Assembly: GCA_021732565.1 (NCBI GenBank)
Contig: JAKFUT010000099.1
Span: 1-42,176 of the forward strand
Reading direction: 5' to 3'
From: Candidatus Obscuribacterales bacterium
GTDB taxonomy: Bacteria; Cyanobacteriota; Vampirovibrionia; Obscuribacterales; Obscuribacteraceae
DNA: 42,176 nt
Program-made: the position numbers and the translations under genes
Notes under the pieces: generated by a model
Database searches by the model: none
Seen by the model: the letters and a program-made list of their open reading frames with translations, nothing else
What the model was told of the DNA's origin: nothing
Part shown: positions 25,168-33,982 of the stretch, in pieces
How positions within the stretch are numbered: position 1 is the first letter of the stretch
Layout of the letters: each line of letters opens with the position of its first letter

Positions 25168-25527
25168 GTTGGATTGGATTCTCTTGCTGAAAATATATGA
25201 TTTGAGCGCTGCCACCGATGGGCGCATTGTCATGAACAAGATTTTTCGATCCAGCGATTGAATTTGAAGACTGGCACCCTGGTTCTTTGCAATGGCTCGC
25301 GCCCTCGGTTTTACGGGGGCGCCACTAGAAGGCTACCGAGCAATCCCTCTGTCTGGTGGAAGCCAGGCGATTGCCGAGGCCACTGGTATTGCAGTAGCCA
25401 CCTTTCCCTGTTGTCTCTTCGCTCAAGCATGAGTGAGATCCACCCCGCCGGAGCCTACAGTCAAGCGCTATACACGCTGCTTCCAGTAATAACTAGAGGC
25501 TGCCTCATCTATCTAACTGTGAAAAAT
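25168..25527. other. Intergenic region with a structured segment
   Basis: About 360 bp. Between about 25290 and 25400 several stems can form: GCGCCCTCG/CGGGGGCGC with a GTTTTA loop; GGCTAC/GTAGCC enclosing GCAATC/GATTGC and GTCTGG/CCAGGC. This could be a structured RNA. A 40-odd-codon frame starting MARALGFTGAPLEGY runs through the same DNA and reads like protein, so a decayed gene is the alternative. Neither is proven. Confidence 0.3.
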
Positions 25528-25599
25528 TGCGCCCGGTGCGATTCGAACGCACGACCAATCGGTTAAAAGCCGAGTGCTCTACCACTGAGCTACGGGCGC
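25528..25599 (-). tRNA. tRNA-Lys (anticodon UUU)
   Basis: On the minus strand: acceptor GCGCCCG pairs with CGGGCGC, discriminator A, a D-arm with AGCTCAGTGGTAGAGC, an anticodon stem TCGG/CCGA around the loop CTTTTAA (anticodon TTT), and a T-arm with GTTCGAATC. The CCA end is not encoded. A TTTTTC run directly follows the 3' end and may serve as terminator. Confidence 0.96.
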
Positions 25600-26107
25600 G
25601 TGGTATGCATGCCATCGTAACAACCATGCTGCCTCGGTGTCAAGGAAGCCGGGTTTTGGCTGTTTCAATCCGTTTGCACAAGCAATGCTTGAGATGTCTC
25701 TTTACCATCTCATTGGTTGCTCTGCCTGGCTAATGTACAACAACTTTACGTAGACGAACAACTTCAGGCAAGATGATACGGAATATGGTTCAGCCGAGTG
25801 CTCCGCACTCTTCGTTACAATGCGGGGTGGAAAAAGTTATACTTGACACCATATTTGATATCACGCCCGGCTCAGGCACACTTATCGAGCGCCCGCATCG
25901 AATGTGCCTTAGCAAGCATTAATCTGCTTTTCTTGACGCTGTATATCTAGATGGGTGACAATTGTAAATTTAGGTGAAGGTAGAACAGCTATTCAGTTGG
26001 TGGTTTCAATGCCACTAAGCTGAACCTTTTGTTATTGTTCTTACCGTCGATTAGATGAACTCGGAATCACTCAAGTCATCAGCATTGTGTTGCCAGTGGA
26101 GGGCGTC
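25600..26107. other. Upstream region of tRNA-Lys and of the pyrimidine-catabolism operon
   Basis: About 510 bp without a supported gene. It must hold the tRNA promoter (minus) and the operon promoter (plus). Candidate TTGACA-like boxes occur at about 25850 and 25935 but no good -10 follows at the right distance, so I do not call a promoter. Confidence 0.5.
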
Positions 26108-27421
26108 GTGAGCAAACTTTTGAATCGCGAAGAGTTGAAGAGCAAACGCGATAAATACATGGTTTCCGGAATGAAGCAGCTGTATGCGGAACCTCCTCAT
26201 TTCGTGCGAGGTCAAGCACAGTTCTTGTACGACGAACAGGGGAACGAATATCTAGACATGTTCGCCGGTATCGTGACAGTGAGCGTCGGCCATTGCAATC
26301 CGAAGGTTCTAGAAGCCACCACGAAGCAACTCCAGACTCTTCAACATACCTCAACCATCTTTCTTACCCAACCCATGGTAGATCTGGCAGAGAAGCTGGC
26401 TGACATCACGCCGGGTGAACTGAGCAAGAGTTTCATTACCAATTCAGGTACCGAAGCCAATGAGGCCGCGATCTCAATGGCGCGTGTAGCCACTGGCCGC
26501 CACGAAGTACTGGTGTTAAAGCACAGTTATCACGGGCAATCGCATCTGGTCACTTCGATGACTGCCAATCAGAACTACAGGCAGCCTACAATGCCGGCAT
26601 CCGGCATCGCTTTCGTTGAGAATGCGTATTGCTACAGATGTCCGTTCAAGAAGACGCCGGAAACCTGCAATTTTGAATGTGCCCGCGATGTAGAGCATGT
26701 GATTCAAACTCAAACTAGCGGGCAGCCAGCGGTAATGATCGCCGAGCCCATTCAGGGAGTTGGCGGTGCGATAACCCCACCGGACGGCTATTTCCAGGAA
26801 GTGAAGAAAATTCTCGACAATTACGGAGTTCTGTTTATTGCAGACGAAGTGCAGACCGGGTTCGGTCGCACGGGCTATCACATGTTCGGCATCAGCAATT
26901 GGGATGTGCAACCCGATTTCATGACGATGGCAAAGGGGCTCGGAAACGGCCTGCCTATCGGTGCCTGCATTGCAACACCGGCGGTGGCGGATAAGTGTCA
27001 GAAAGCCGTTATAAATACGTTTGGAGGCAATCCTGTCTCGGCTGCCACCGGAATAGCCGTCATCGACACCATCGTTGAAGACAAACTGATGGAGAACGCA
27101 AGAGTAGTTGGCGAATACCTTCTTGAAGGGCTCAGAGATTTGCAAAAGTCCTTCCCGATTATCGGGGATGTACGCGGCAAGGGGCTCATGGTCGGATTTG
27201 AAATTGCCGAACCGGGCACGAAGCGACCAATGCCCGCCGAATGCTCTCGCATAGTCGAGCTTGCAAAAGAAAACAAAGTGGTGATCGGCAAGGGCGGGCT
27301 GTATGGAAACACCATCAGAATCAAACCCCCGCTAACGATTACAAAGCAAGACGTAGACCGATGTCTCAGTGTCGTGCGCAAAGCTTTGGAAAGCGTCTGC
27401 GCAGTTACTGCGCGCAACTAA
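26108..27421 (+). CDS. Class III aminotransferase, probably beta-alanine / 3-aminoisobutyrate transaminase
   Basis: 437 residues. PLP fold-type I features: TNSGTEANEAAI (111-122), KHSYHGQSH, the aspartate in IADEVQTGFGRTG (Asp246) and the Schiff-base lysine in MAKGLGNGLPIG (Lys276). A Cys set (CYRC...CNFEC) recurs in some GABA/beta-alanine aminotransferases. In this operon the expected reaction is beta-alanine or 3-aminoisobutyrate plus a 2-oxoacid to malonate or methylmalonate semialdehyde, the last step of reductive pyrimidine breakdown. Start: GTG 26108 with GGAGGG four bases upstream; the longer frame from 26087 has none. First gene of a four-gene plus-strand operon. Alanine-glyoxylate (AGXT2-like) activity is possible. 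Confidence 0.9.
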   Translation: MSKLLNREELKSKRDKYMVSGMKQLYAEPPHFVRGQAQFLYDEQGNEYLDMFAGIVTVSVGHCNPKVLEATTKQLQTLQHTSTIFLTQPMVDLAEKLADITPGELSKSFITNSGTEANEAAISMARVATGRHEVLVLKHSYHGQSHLVTSMTANQNYRQPTMPASGIAFVENAYCYRCPFKKTPETCNFECARDVEHVIQTQTSGQPAVMIAEPIQGVGGAITPPDGYFQEVKKILDNYGVLFIADEVQTGFGRTGYHMFGISNWDVQPDFMTMAKGLGNGLPIGACIATPAVADKCQKAVINTFGGNPVSAATGIAVIDTIVEDKLMENARVVGEYLLEGLRDLQKSFPIIGDVRGKGLMVGFEIAEPGTKRPMPAECSRIVELAKENKVVIGKGGLYGNTIRIKPPLTITKQDVDRCLSVVRKALESVCAVTARN

Positions 27422-27461
27422 TAGATTTATCTCACGAAAGATTATTCAGGAGAAATACAAA

Positions 27462-28349
27462 ATGCCCCAAGTCGTTCGTTGCGGCCTAACGCAAGTACGA
27501 AATGTAATTGAGCCACCGGCCGGTGGTTCGGACAAGGCGATGATTGCGAAAGTAACGCAAGCCATGCTTGAGAAGCATTTGAAGCTTGTTGACGAAGCAG
27601 CACAAAAAGGCGTGCAAATCTTATGCTTTCAGGAATTGTTCAACGGTCCGTACTTCTGCGCTGAACAACATCCCTGCTGGTACGACATGGCGGAAGAGGT
27701 GCCCAACGGTCCAACCGTGAAGTGCATGCAAGAAGCAGCGAAGAAGCACAACATGGTAATTGTTGTACCCTTGTATGAAAGAGAGCAAGCCGGCGTGTAC
27801 TACAATACTGCTGCCGTAATTGATGCCGACGGCACCTACCTGGGCAAGTATCGCAAGAGTCACATTCCGCAGGTTAATCCCGGCTTCTGGGAAAAGTTCT
27901 ACTTCCGTCCCGGCAATCTGGGCTATCCGGTATTTGAGACTCGTTTTGCAAAAGTCGGCGTGTATATATGTTATGACCGTCACTTTCCGGAAGGCGCCAG
28001 GGCGCTTGGTTTAAACGGCGCGGAAGTTGTGTTCAACCCGTCTGCCACAGTGGCCGGTTTGTCCGAATATCTGTGGAAGCTGGAGCAACCGGCACACGCC
28101 GCAGCCAACGGTTATTTCATCGGCGCAATCAATAGAGTCGGCACCGAAGCTCCGTGGGGTATCGGCGAATTCTACGGTTCGAGTTATTTCTGCAATCCGC
28201 GCGGAGAAATCGTTGCTCAGGCTTCGCGCGATCAGGAAGAACTGCTTGTGTGCGATCTGAATCTCGAACAGATTCAGGAAGTTCGCAATACCTGGCAGTT
28301 TTATCGCGACAGGCGACCAGAGACCTATCAAGAACTGGTAAAGCTATAA
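27462..28349 (+). CDS. Beta-ureidopropionase (N-carbamoyl-beta-alanine amidohydrolase)
   Basis: 295 residues, nitrilase superfamily. The catalytic triad is visible: Glu58 (CFQELFNGPYF), Lys132 (YRKSHIP) and Cys170 (GVYICYDRHFPE). The NPGFWEKFYFRPG stretch is typical of the carbamoyl-beta-alanine and N-carbamoylputrescine amidase branch. It splits N-carbamoyl-beta-alanine into beta-alanine, CO2 and ammonia. ATG 27462 has AGGAG nine bases upstream, 40 bp after the transaminase stop. The operon context favours ureidopropionase over carbamoylputrescine amidase. A longer frame from 27369 overlaps the transaminase and is not conserved. Confidence 0.9.
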   Translation: MPQVVRCGLTQVRNVIEPPAGGSDKAMIAKVTQAMLEKHLKLVDEAAQKGVQILCFQELFNGPYFCAEQHPCWYDMAEEVPNGPTVKCMQEAAKKHNMVIVVPLYEREQAGVYYNTAAVIDADGTYLGKYRKSHIPQVNPGFWEKFYFRPGNLGYPVFETRFAKVGVYICYDRHFPEGARALGLNGAEVVFNPSATVAGLSEYLWKLEQPAHAAANGYFIGAINRVGTEAPWGIGEFYGSSYFCNPRGEIVAQASRDQEELLVCDLNLEQIQEVRNTWQFYRDRRPETYQELVKL

Positions 28350-28374
28350 ATCACATCGGAAGGGAAGAAGTTTC

Positions 28375-29796
28375 ATGGCCGAACATTACAAACCAGTCAA
28401 ATATAAGCAGTGGGAACTGACCCTGGAAGAACGGTTCCAGGAGTATCATCCGCCGTTGACCGACAGAGAAGCTGTACTCGAGGCGAACCGCTGCCTCTAC
28501 TGTCACGATGCACCGTGCATGGTGGCATGCCCTACCCATATAGATATTCCAACTTTCATCAAGAAAATTGCCACTGAAAATACGAAAGGGTCGGCCAGAA
28601 CTATTCTGCAGGCAAATCTATTGGGAGCAACATGCTCCCGGGTTTGCCCTGTTGAAGAGTTGTGCGAAGGGGCGTGTGTTTTGGAACATGAACACAAGCC
28701 GATTATCATCGGCAGGCTTCAGCGCTATGCTATGGATTACGCAGCATCAAAGAAGCTCAAGTTTTTTCACCCCGGTAAACCAAATGGCTACAAGGTGGCC
28801 GTTGTCGGCACGGGACCGGCGGGGCTCTCTTGTGCAGGAGAATTGGCAAAGCTTGGATTTGACGTAACCTGCTACGAGAAAAAAGAGATGGCTGGTGGTC
28901 TCGATACCTACGGAATTGTTGTCTTCCGCGAACCTGTAGAGGTTAGCCTGAGCGAAGTAAGAATGATACAGGACATGGGAGTCAAAATTAAGACGAACAC
29001 CACCATCGGCGTGGACGTGACGATGGAGGAACTGATTGAGAACAACGATGCCGTATTCGTGGGAGTGGGTCTGGGCAGCGTTCCAGACATGAGCATCCCC
29101 GGCGAAACGCTGCCCGGGGTGGTTGACGGCCTGGAGTTCATTGAAGAAACCAAGGTTCGAAAGCTGAATGAAATCACGTTTGGCCAAAGAGTGGTAATTA
29201 TCGGTGCTGGAAACACCGGTATCGATTGTGCCACCATCGCTCGCCGACTGGGCTCCGAACGAGTGACGATAGTCTATCGCCGCTCGGAAGCAGAAATGCC
29301 CGCTTATCATTTTGAATACCAGTTCGCACTGGGAGAAGGTGTCACCTTTATGTTTATGATACAGCCGGTGGAAGTGGTGGGCGAAGGCAAAGTGGAAGGA
29401 TTGAAGTGCGTGCGAATGGATCTTGGAGAACCGGATCAGTCTGGACGACGAAGACCTGTTCGAGCAAGCGGAGCGGAGGAATTCGTACTACCGTGCGACA
29501 TGGTAATCAAAGCCATCGGTCAGAAGAAACACACAGAAATGTTTTCCAAGCTGGCAGAACACGGGGTGAAAACAACTTCAAACGGCTACATCGCAGTCGA
29601 CTTTGAAACCAACCGCACGGACAACCCTAAAGTCTACGCAGGTGGAGATTGCATTCGCAGCAAAGGCGAGGCCTCAACGGTCTCTGCCGTGCAAGACGGC
29701 AAGATTGCTGCAGCGGCAATTCACCAGCAGCTTACCGGCACGCCGTCACCAAATGAAAAGCATATTGAACCAGTTCTTTCGCCAGTGATGAAGTAA
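28375..29796 (+). CDS. preT: NAD-dependent dihydropyrimidine dehydrogenase, flavoprotein subunit PreT
   Basis: 473 residues. An N-terminal Fe-S domain shows Cys runs CLYCHDAPCMVACP and CSRVCPVEELCEGAC. A two-dinucleotide-binding flavoprotein of the glutamate-synthase small-subunit type follows, with FAD motif VAVVGTGPAGLSCAGEL, NAD motif VVIIGAGNTGIDCATIARR and the C-terminal VYAGGDCIRSKGEAST FAD motif. It takes electrons from NADH and passes them through Fe-S clusters to PreA. It starts 25 bp after the ureidopropionase gene with GAAGGGAA upstream, and PreA begins 9 bp after its stop. Together PreT-PreA reduce uracil to dihydrouracil and thymine to dihydrothymine, matching the N- and C-terminal halves of mammalian DPD. 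Confidence 0.92.
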   Translation: MAEHYKPVKYKQWELTLEERFQEYHPPLTDREAVLEANRCLYCHDAPCMVACPTHIDIPTFIKKIATENTKGSARTILQANLLGATCSRVCPVEELCEGACVLEHEHKPIIIGRLQRYAMDYAASKKLKFFHPGKPNGYKVAVVGTGPAGLSCAGELAKLGFDVTCYEKKEMAGGLDTYGIVVFREPVEVSLSEVRMIQDMGVKIKTNTTIGVDVTMEELIENNDAVFVGVGLGSVPDMSIPGETLPGVVDGLEFIEETKVRKLNEITFGQRVVIIGAGNTGIDCATIARRLGSERVTIVYRRSEAEMPAYHFEYQFALGEGVTFMFMIQPVEVVGEGKVEGLKCVRMDLGEPDQSGRRRPVRASGAEEFVLPCDMVIKAIGQKKHTEMFSKLAEHGVKTTSNGYIAVDFETNRTDNPKVYAGGDCIRSKGEASTVSAVQDGKIAAAAIHQQLTGTPSPNEKHIEPVLSPVMK

Positions 29797-29805
29797 GGAG
29801 ACCAA

Positions 29806-31143
29806 ATGGCAAATCTGGAAATCGATTTCTGCGGGATCAAATCCCCGAACCCATTCTGGCTTGCATCTGCGCCGCCTTCTAATTCTGCCTATCAGGTGCA
29901 GAAGGCTTTTGAGCAGGGTTGGGGCGGCGCCGTGTGGAAGACCATTGGCGCTCCGGTTTTGAATGTGTGCAATAGATATGGCACCATTGACTACAAAGGC
30001 AGCAAGATAATCGGCCTCAATAACGTTGAGCTGATTAGCGACCGGCCGATCGAACTTAATTTACGCGAGATCGCGGAGGTGAAGCGGAACTTTCCAAATC
30101 ATGCCGTCATAGTATCGGTAATGGTGGAATCGTCTAAGGAAGCCTGGCAAGACATTGTACGTCGAACGGAAGAGACTGGCGCTGACGGTTTCGAACTGAA
30201 CTTCGGTTGCCCGCATGGAATGTCGGAACGTGGCATGGGTTCAGCCATGGGACAAGTGCCTGAGTATACCTGCATGGTGACAGAGTGGGTAATGGAAGTT
30301 GCGACAAAGCCGGTTATTGTCAAACTGACACCAAACATCACCGACATCGTTCAGCCGGCCCGCGCGGCAGTGCGAGGCAAAGCCTCGGCGCTGTCGTTGA
30401 TTAATACAATTAACAGTATCATGGGCGTCGATCTCGATAGTTTTGAACTGAAGCCAAACGTTGGTGGAAAGGGCGGGCACGGCGGATATGCCGGTCCGGC
30501 AGTCAAACCAATTGCATTGCACTTGCTCAGCGCGATTGCCAGCGATCCGGAAATTCAACGCTCAAGAGTTCCGATCTCGGGAATAGGCGGTATCGAAACA
30601 TGGCGCGATTGCGTCGAATTCATGCTTCTGGGAGCTACGTCCGTGCAAATTTGCACCGCCGTAATGCACTGGGGTTTCCGCATCGTCGAAGATATGATCG
30701 ATGGTATGAGCAACTGGATGGATGACAAAGGCTTCAAGACGGTTTACGACTTCATTGGGGCTTCGCTGCCCCGAATATCAACCTTTGGTGATTTCGATCT
30801 CGGGTTTCAAACGGTGGCGCGAATTAATCCGGACAAGTGCATTCACTGCAACCTTTGTTATATCGCGTGTAACGACGCGGCGCACCAGTGTATCGACTTG
30901 CGATCGGGAAAGTTGAATGGTGATATGTCAGCGATGCTGCACCCGGTAGTTCGCGAGCAGGACTGCGTTGGCTGTGCCTTGTGTGCAAGCGTGTGTCCGG
31001 TCGACGATTGCATAAGCATGGTGGAAATTGATAGCGGCAGACCGCACATTACTTGGAACGATTTGACTAAGAAGCGCCCCGAGGTGTTGAACTGGGATCA
31101 AATGGAAGAATATCGAGAAGAAGCGAAGATTCATATCCACTAA
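29806..31143 (+). CDS. preA: NAD-dependent dihydropyrimidine dehydrogenase, catalytic subunit PreA
   Basis: 445 residues. An FMN-binding TIM barrel of the class 1 dihydroorotate dehydrogenase type shows NPFWLASAPP near the N-terminus, the LNFGCPHGMSERGMG active-site region with the catalytic Cys, PVIVKLTPNITDI, and GIGGIETWRDCVEFMLLGA. At the C-terminus two 4Fe-4S ferredoxin motifs follow: CIHCNLCYIAC and CVGCALCASVCP. It reduces the pyrimidine ring using electrons from PreT. AGGAG lies five bases before the ATG. Last gene of the operon, followed by a purine-rich element and a 19-bp hairpin. Confidence 0.95.
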   Translation: MANLEIDFCGIKSPNPFWLASAPPSNSAYQVQKAFEQGWGGAVWKTIGAPVLNVCNRYGTIDYKGSKIIGLNNVELISDRPIELNLREIAEVKRNFPNHAVIVSVMVESSKEAWQDIVRRTEETGADGFELNFGCPHGMSERGMGSAMGQVPEYTCMVTEWVMEVATKPVIVKLTPNITDIVQPARAAVRGKASALSLINTINSIMGVDLDSFELKPNVGGKGGHGGYAGPAVKPIALHLLSAIASDPEIQRSRVPISGIGGIETWRDCVEFMLLGATSVQICTAVMHWGFRIVEDMIDGMSNWMDDKGFKTVYDFIGASLPRISTFGDFDLGFQTVARINPDKCIHCNLCYIACNDAAHQCIDLRSGKLNGDMSAMLHPVVREQDCVGCALCASVCPVDDCISMVEIDSGRPHITWNDLTKKRPEVLNWDQMEEYREEAKIHIH

Positions 31144-31261
31144 AATTGAAGCGAGCTTGAGCGCGTCTGACTCGAAACGAGCGGCTAGCGCGGACGAGGC
31201 GACGAAGGAGCCGCAGGGAGCGTAGTTAAGAACGGTGGCGAAGCTTGCCGAGATACGGACT

Positions 31262-31309
31262 CGCCACACTGACGAGGTCCTCAGATATTGGGACCTCGTC
31301 AGTGTGGCG
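31262..31309. terminator. Perfect 19-bp hairpin ending the pyrimidine operon
   Basis: Arms CGCCACACTGACGAGGTCC (31262-31280) and its exact complement (31291-31309) with a 10-nt loop. It lies between preA and a convergent small gene. There is no T-run on either side, so it may work as a bidirectional barrier, a Rho-independent site of unusual type or an mRNA stabiliser. Confidence 0.7.
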
Positions 31310-31322
31310 TATAGGCGCGCCT

Positions 31323-31661
31323 TCAGGCTTTATTCACCTTCAATTTCTTTGCGATCTTTGCAAATTCGCCCTCCGTGGAGGATTGCTCACGCCGCAGTGT
31401 CACGAAGACGTTTCTGGAGTAGGCGTAGCCGATAATGACTCCATATCCATCCTTGAACAGCTTCTTTTCGTAATCCGCGTCGATTTCTGCAAGCACTGCC
31501 AGGCACTGTTCGATCGTTAATCGTCCGAATTCTTCTGATGCATAATCTATCAACCGTTCGGTATGGATTGCGCCGCCCGGCTTTGTCATACATCGGTTGG
31601 CCATGTCCATCATTTTCGAGAGGCTATTCGCTTGAATTTTTACGTTGAATTTCACCGCCAT
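31323..31661 (-). CDS. Hypothetical protein, 112 residues
   Basis: Small soluble protein, Lys-rich at the C-terminus. AGAGGAGAG lies six bases before ATG 31661, a strong Shine-Dalgarno. It reads as an alpha/beta fold (MAVKFNVKIQANSLSKMMDMA...IEQCLAVLAEIDADYEKK). No family recognised. It runs toward preA with the 19-bp hairpin between the stops, and sits 76 bp downstream of the DUF1963-like gene on the same strand. Confidence 0.7.
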   Translation of the reverse strand: MAVKFNVKIQANSLSKMMDMANRCMTKPGGAIHTERLIDYASEEFGRLTIEQCLAVLAEIDADYEKKLFKDGYGVIIGYAYSRNVFVTLRREQSSTEGEFAKIAKKLKVNKA

Positions 31662-31737
31662 TGATCACTCTCCTCTTGATTGTGTAACTGGCGATCCTAT
31701 CACTTGCTGTGGCAATTCCGTGACATTCTTTCGTTAG

Positions 31738-32418
31738 TCAATAGCTCTGGAAGAGAAACTTACCGGCAGTTCCATCCGGGGATATAAAGACCCAGCCCAC
31801 ACCGCAGTCTCCAAAATTGATATAGAACGGAAGCTTGGTTGAGTCCAGCTGAATCAACAGTTGCCCGCCGGGCGGAATTGCATCTTGTTGAAGAAACAAG
31901 GGGGTGCCTCCAATCTTGTTTCCTTCACAGGCTCTTTCATACCGTTGAAATACTGCATCTTCCATTGCCACTCTGTTCGCTTCGTCGACAAACTCGGGGT
32001 CGGTTCGTCGGAAGACATCAACTGTAAACTCGGTAGGCCGTGGGCGGAGTTCACCAGATTCGGGTATTTCGATGTATTCATAGATGCTGGGACCCGTAGC
32101 CAGCGGCTTGACCGGCGCCCTGGTTGGTCGGCCGTGCGGGTGGATGATGACGGCATTGTCGCCCGAATCGGGATCCCACGTGGCTGCCATGCCCTGCTCC
32201 GTGTCCGCCATGAAGAGGTAGGCCATGCGACCGACAACTTGACCGAATAATTCCGGAAACAAGAAAATCTGGCAGATGAACATCATCTGTTGACCCGTGG
32301 TAACGCTGAACGGCCACGTTGGTGTCTGCCGCCAAACCGGTTGTCCGCCGAATTTCGTTACGGCCTCACCGATCGGAGATTGAGCTGGTCGAAATGAAAT
32401 TGAGTAGGATCTCGCCAT
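31738..32418 (-). CDS. DUF1963/YwqG-like protein
   Basis: 226 residues, soluble. The N-terminal KFGGQPVWRQTPTWPFSVTTGQQMMFICQIFL and C-terminal NKIGGTPLFLQQD...GGQLLIQLDS...GDCGVGWVFISPDG patterns fit the DUF1963 (YwqG) family, in which a K-x-G-G-x-P-x-x-P-x-x-x-x-W-P repeat is followed by a hydrophobic strand. The family has no established biochemical role. Start ATG 32418 lacks a clear Shine-Dalgarno. It is divergent from pyrD with 173 bp between. Confidence 0.7.
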   Translation of the reverse strand: MARSYSISFRPAQSPIGEAVTKFGGQPVWRQTPTWPFSVTTGQQMMFICQIFLFPELFGQVVGRMAYLFMADTEQGMAATWDPDSGDNAVIIHPHGRPTRAPVKPLATGPSIYEYIEIPESGELRPRPTEFTVDVFRRTDPEFVDEANRVAMEDAVFQRYERACEGNKIGGTPLFLQQDAIPPGGQLLIQLDSTKLPFYINFGDCGVGWVFISPDGTAGKFLFQSY

Positions 32419-32591
32419 AGGTTACCGCAATTTAGATCGGTTGAATGACATCTAGACCAGAGCGTGTGCACAGTTTATACCATGAGGTTACATCATGCAG
32501 AATTGACCGGCAACTCCCCAGTAATACATTCGTGCAGCGTTGTCGGTCATCGCTTATTATGGAGACCAATGCATGAGTAGAGGGATATCGG

Positions 32592-33665
32592 ATGAGTCGC
32601 GATCTTATATACGAAAACATTATCCGCCCGATTCTATTTAATTTTGATCCAGAAGAGGCTCACAATTTAGTTCATTCTTTGCTCACAATGGCTCCCGCAC
32701 TGTCCATGTTGCCATGCCGCTATGGCAAGGACGATCTCCGTCTGCAGTTATTCGGCACTACGATCAGTAACCCCGTAGGGTTGGCTGCCGGATTCGACAA
32801 AAATGGTGCGCTGCTCTCGGTATTGGGCCATTTGGGATTCGGGTTTGCAGAGATTGGCTCCGTCTGTGCGCGCCCCCACGGCGGAAATGTTCGCCCACGA
32901 CTATTCAGGCTGCCGCAAGACGAAGCACTTATCAATCGGCTCGGCCTCAACGGGCTAGGTGCTGAAGTTGTGGCTACCAGAGTGGCTAATGCCCGGATTT
33001 CACTACCAATTGGAATAAATATCGCCAAGACGAACGACCCGTCACTGATTGGTCCGGATGCCGTCGCTGACATCTTGTACACCTTCGTTCGAGTACGAGA
33101 CTTGCCTGTTTCATTTTTTACAATTAACGCTAGCTGCCCAAATACGAAGGAAGGCTGTTTAAAAGAAACCGATACACTGGCAAGTGTTTTTGCAGAAGTT
33201 CAGAAAGAGAATTCACGTAAGCTGCCCGTGCTGGTCAAACTTTCTCCTGACAGTACCGACGAATTCATTGAAGACGTGGTGTCCATCGCTACTGCTTCAA
33301 AGCTCGCCGGCTATGTGTGTGGAAACACCACTATCATGCGCAGTAATTTGCAAACAGCAGAATCGCAAGTAGTTGCGCTGGGAGCCGGCGGATTGAGTGG
33401 TAGACCGCTGCGTCGGCTGGGGTTGGAATTGTGCAGAAAAGTTTTTCGTGCAAAACATCCTGACCAAGTAATCATTGGGGCCGGAGGCGTGAGTTCAGGT
33501 GAAGATGCCTATGAATACATCCGCTCTGGTGCGTCGGCAGTTGAGCTTTACACATCAATGGTCTATCGAGGACCAACAGTGGTGAGACAGATTTGCGATG
33601 AGTTATCGCAGCTAATGGGAAAAGAAGGGACCGCTCTGCAGGATCTAATCGGCTCAGCTAACTGA
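32592..33665 (+). CDS. pyrD: Dihydroorotate dehydrogenase, class 2 architecture
   Basis: 357 residues. The N-terminal amphipathic helix region has NFDPEEAHNL (class 2 membrane and quinone tunnel), then NPVGLAAGFDKNG (FMN), RPRLFRLPQDEALINRLGLN, and the barrel end GAGGVSSGEDAYEYIRSGASAVELYT. It oxidises dihydroorotate to orotate in de novo UMP synthesis, passing electrons to quinone at the membrane. The catalytic-base segment is NASCPNT with Cys182, where typical class 2 enzymes have Ser (N-x-S-S-P-N-T). Cys is the class 1 residue. It is a single gene; biosynthetic direction, opposite to the nearby preTA operon. Confidence 0.93.
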   Translation: MSRDLIYENIIRPILFNFDPEEAHNLVHSLLTMAPALSMLPCRYGKDDLRLQLFGTTISNPVGLAAGFDKNGALLSVLGHLGFGFAEIGSVCARPHGGNVRPRLFRLPQDEALINRLGLNGLGAEVVATRVANARISLPIGINIAKTNDPSLIGPDAVADILYTFVRVRDLPVSFFTINASCPNTKEGCLKETDTLASVFAEVQKENSRKLPVLVKLSPDSTDEFIEDVVSIATASKLAGYVCGNTTIMRSNLQTAESQVVALGAGGLSGRPLRRLGLELCRKVFRAKHPDQVIIGAGGVSSGEDAYEYIRSGASAVELYTSMVYRGPTVVRQICDELSQLMGKEGTALQDLIGSAN

Positions 33666-33982
33666 TTCCGAGTGGTGACAGGTTCGATTTTTTGTTTAGT
33701 GCGCGACAATTGCAAATATAAATTCGCATGAACGATGATTCATGAACGGATTGTTCGCAACCAATTCGCGGCAACACAGCCCAGCAAGAAACACCTGGTA
33801 CCGCGGTTCGCACCGAGATACTGCAGCCCTCTGTATTTAGTGCAGTTGGCCGAGTTGGGATTCTCCATAACATCGTCCTACAGTTATACCCGCGGCATGC
33901 GGAGTGCATACAACGGGTAATTAAACTGGGGTGCTTGCAGCAAAACAAACTAGCTGCAGCAAAGAACTTGACGCACGCGACT
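33666..33982. other. Intergenic region between convergent pyrD and the RRM gene
   Basis: About 317 bp. A minus frame of 140 codons (33658-34080) crosses it but is Cys-rich, overlaps the RRM gene out of frame and has no start signals. I see no terminator with a T-run and no other gene. Confidence 0.55.

Noticed and set aside
25300..25420. 6S RNA, SRP RNA or cobalamin riboswitch as identity of the structured segment
   Set aside because: The GGAAGGAAGCAGCC-type SRP loop and the full cobalamin core are absent, and the fold is branched rather than the single long 6S hairpin.
25528..25599. tRNA-Lys as an integration site
   Set aside because: No repeat of the tRNA 3' end, no integrase and no compositional break nearby.
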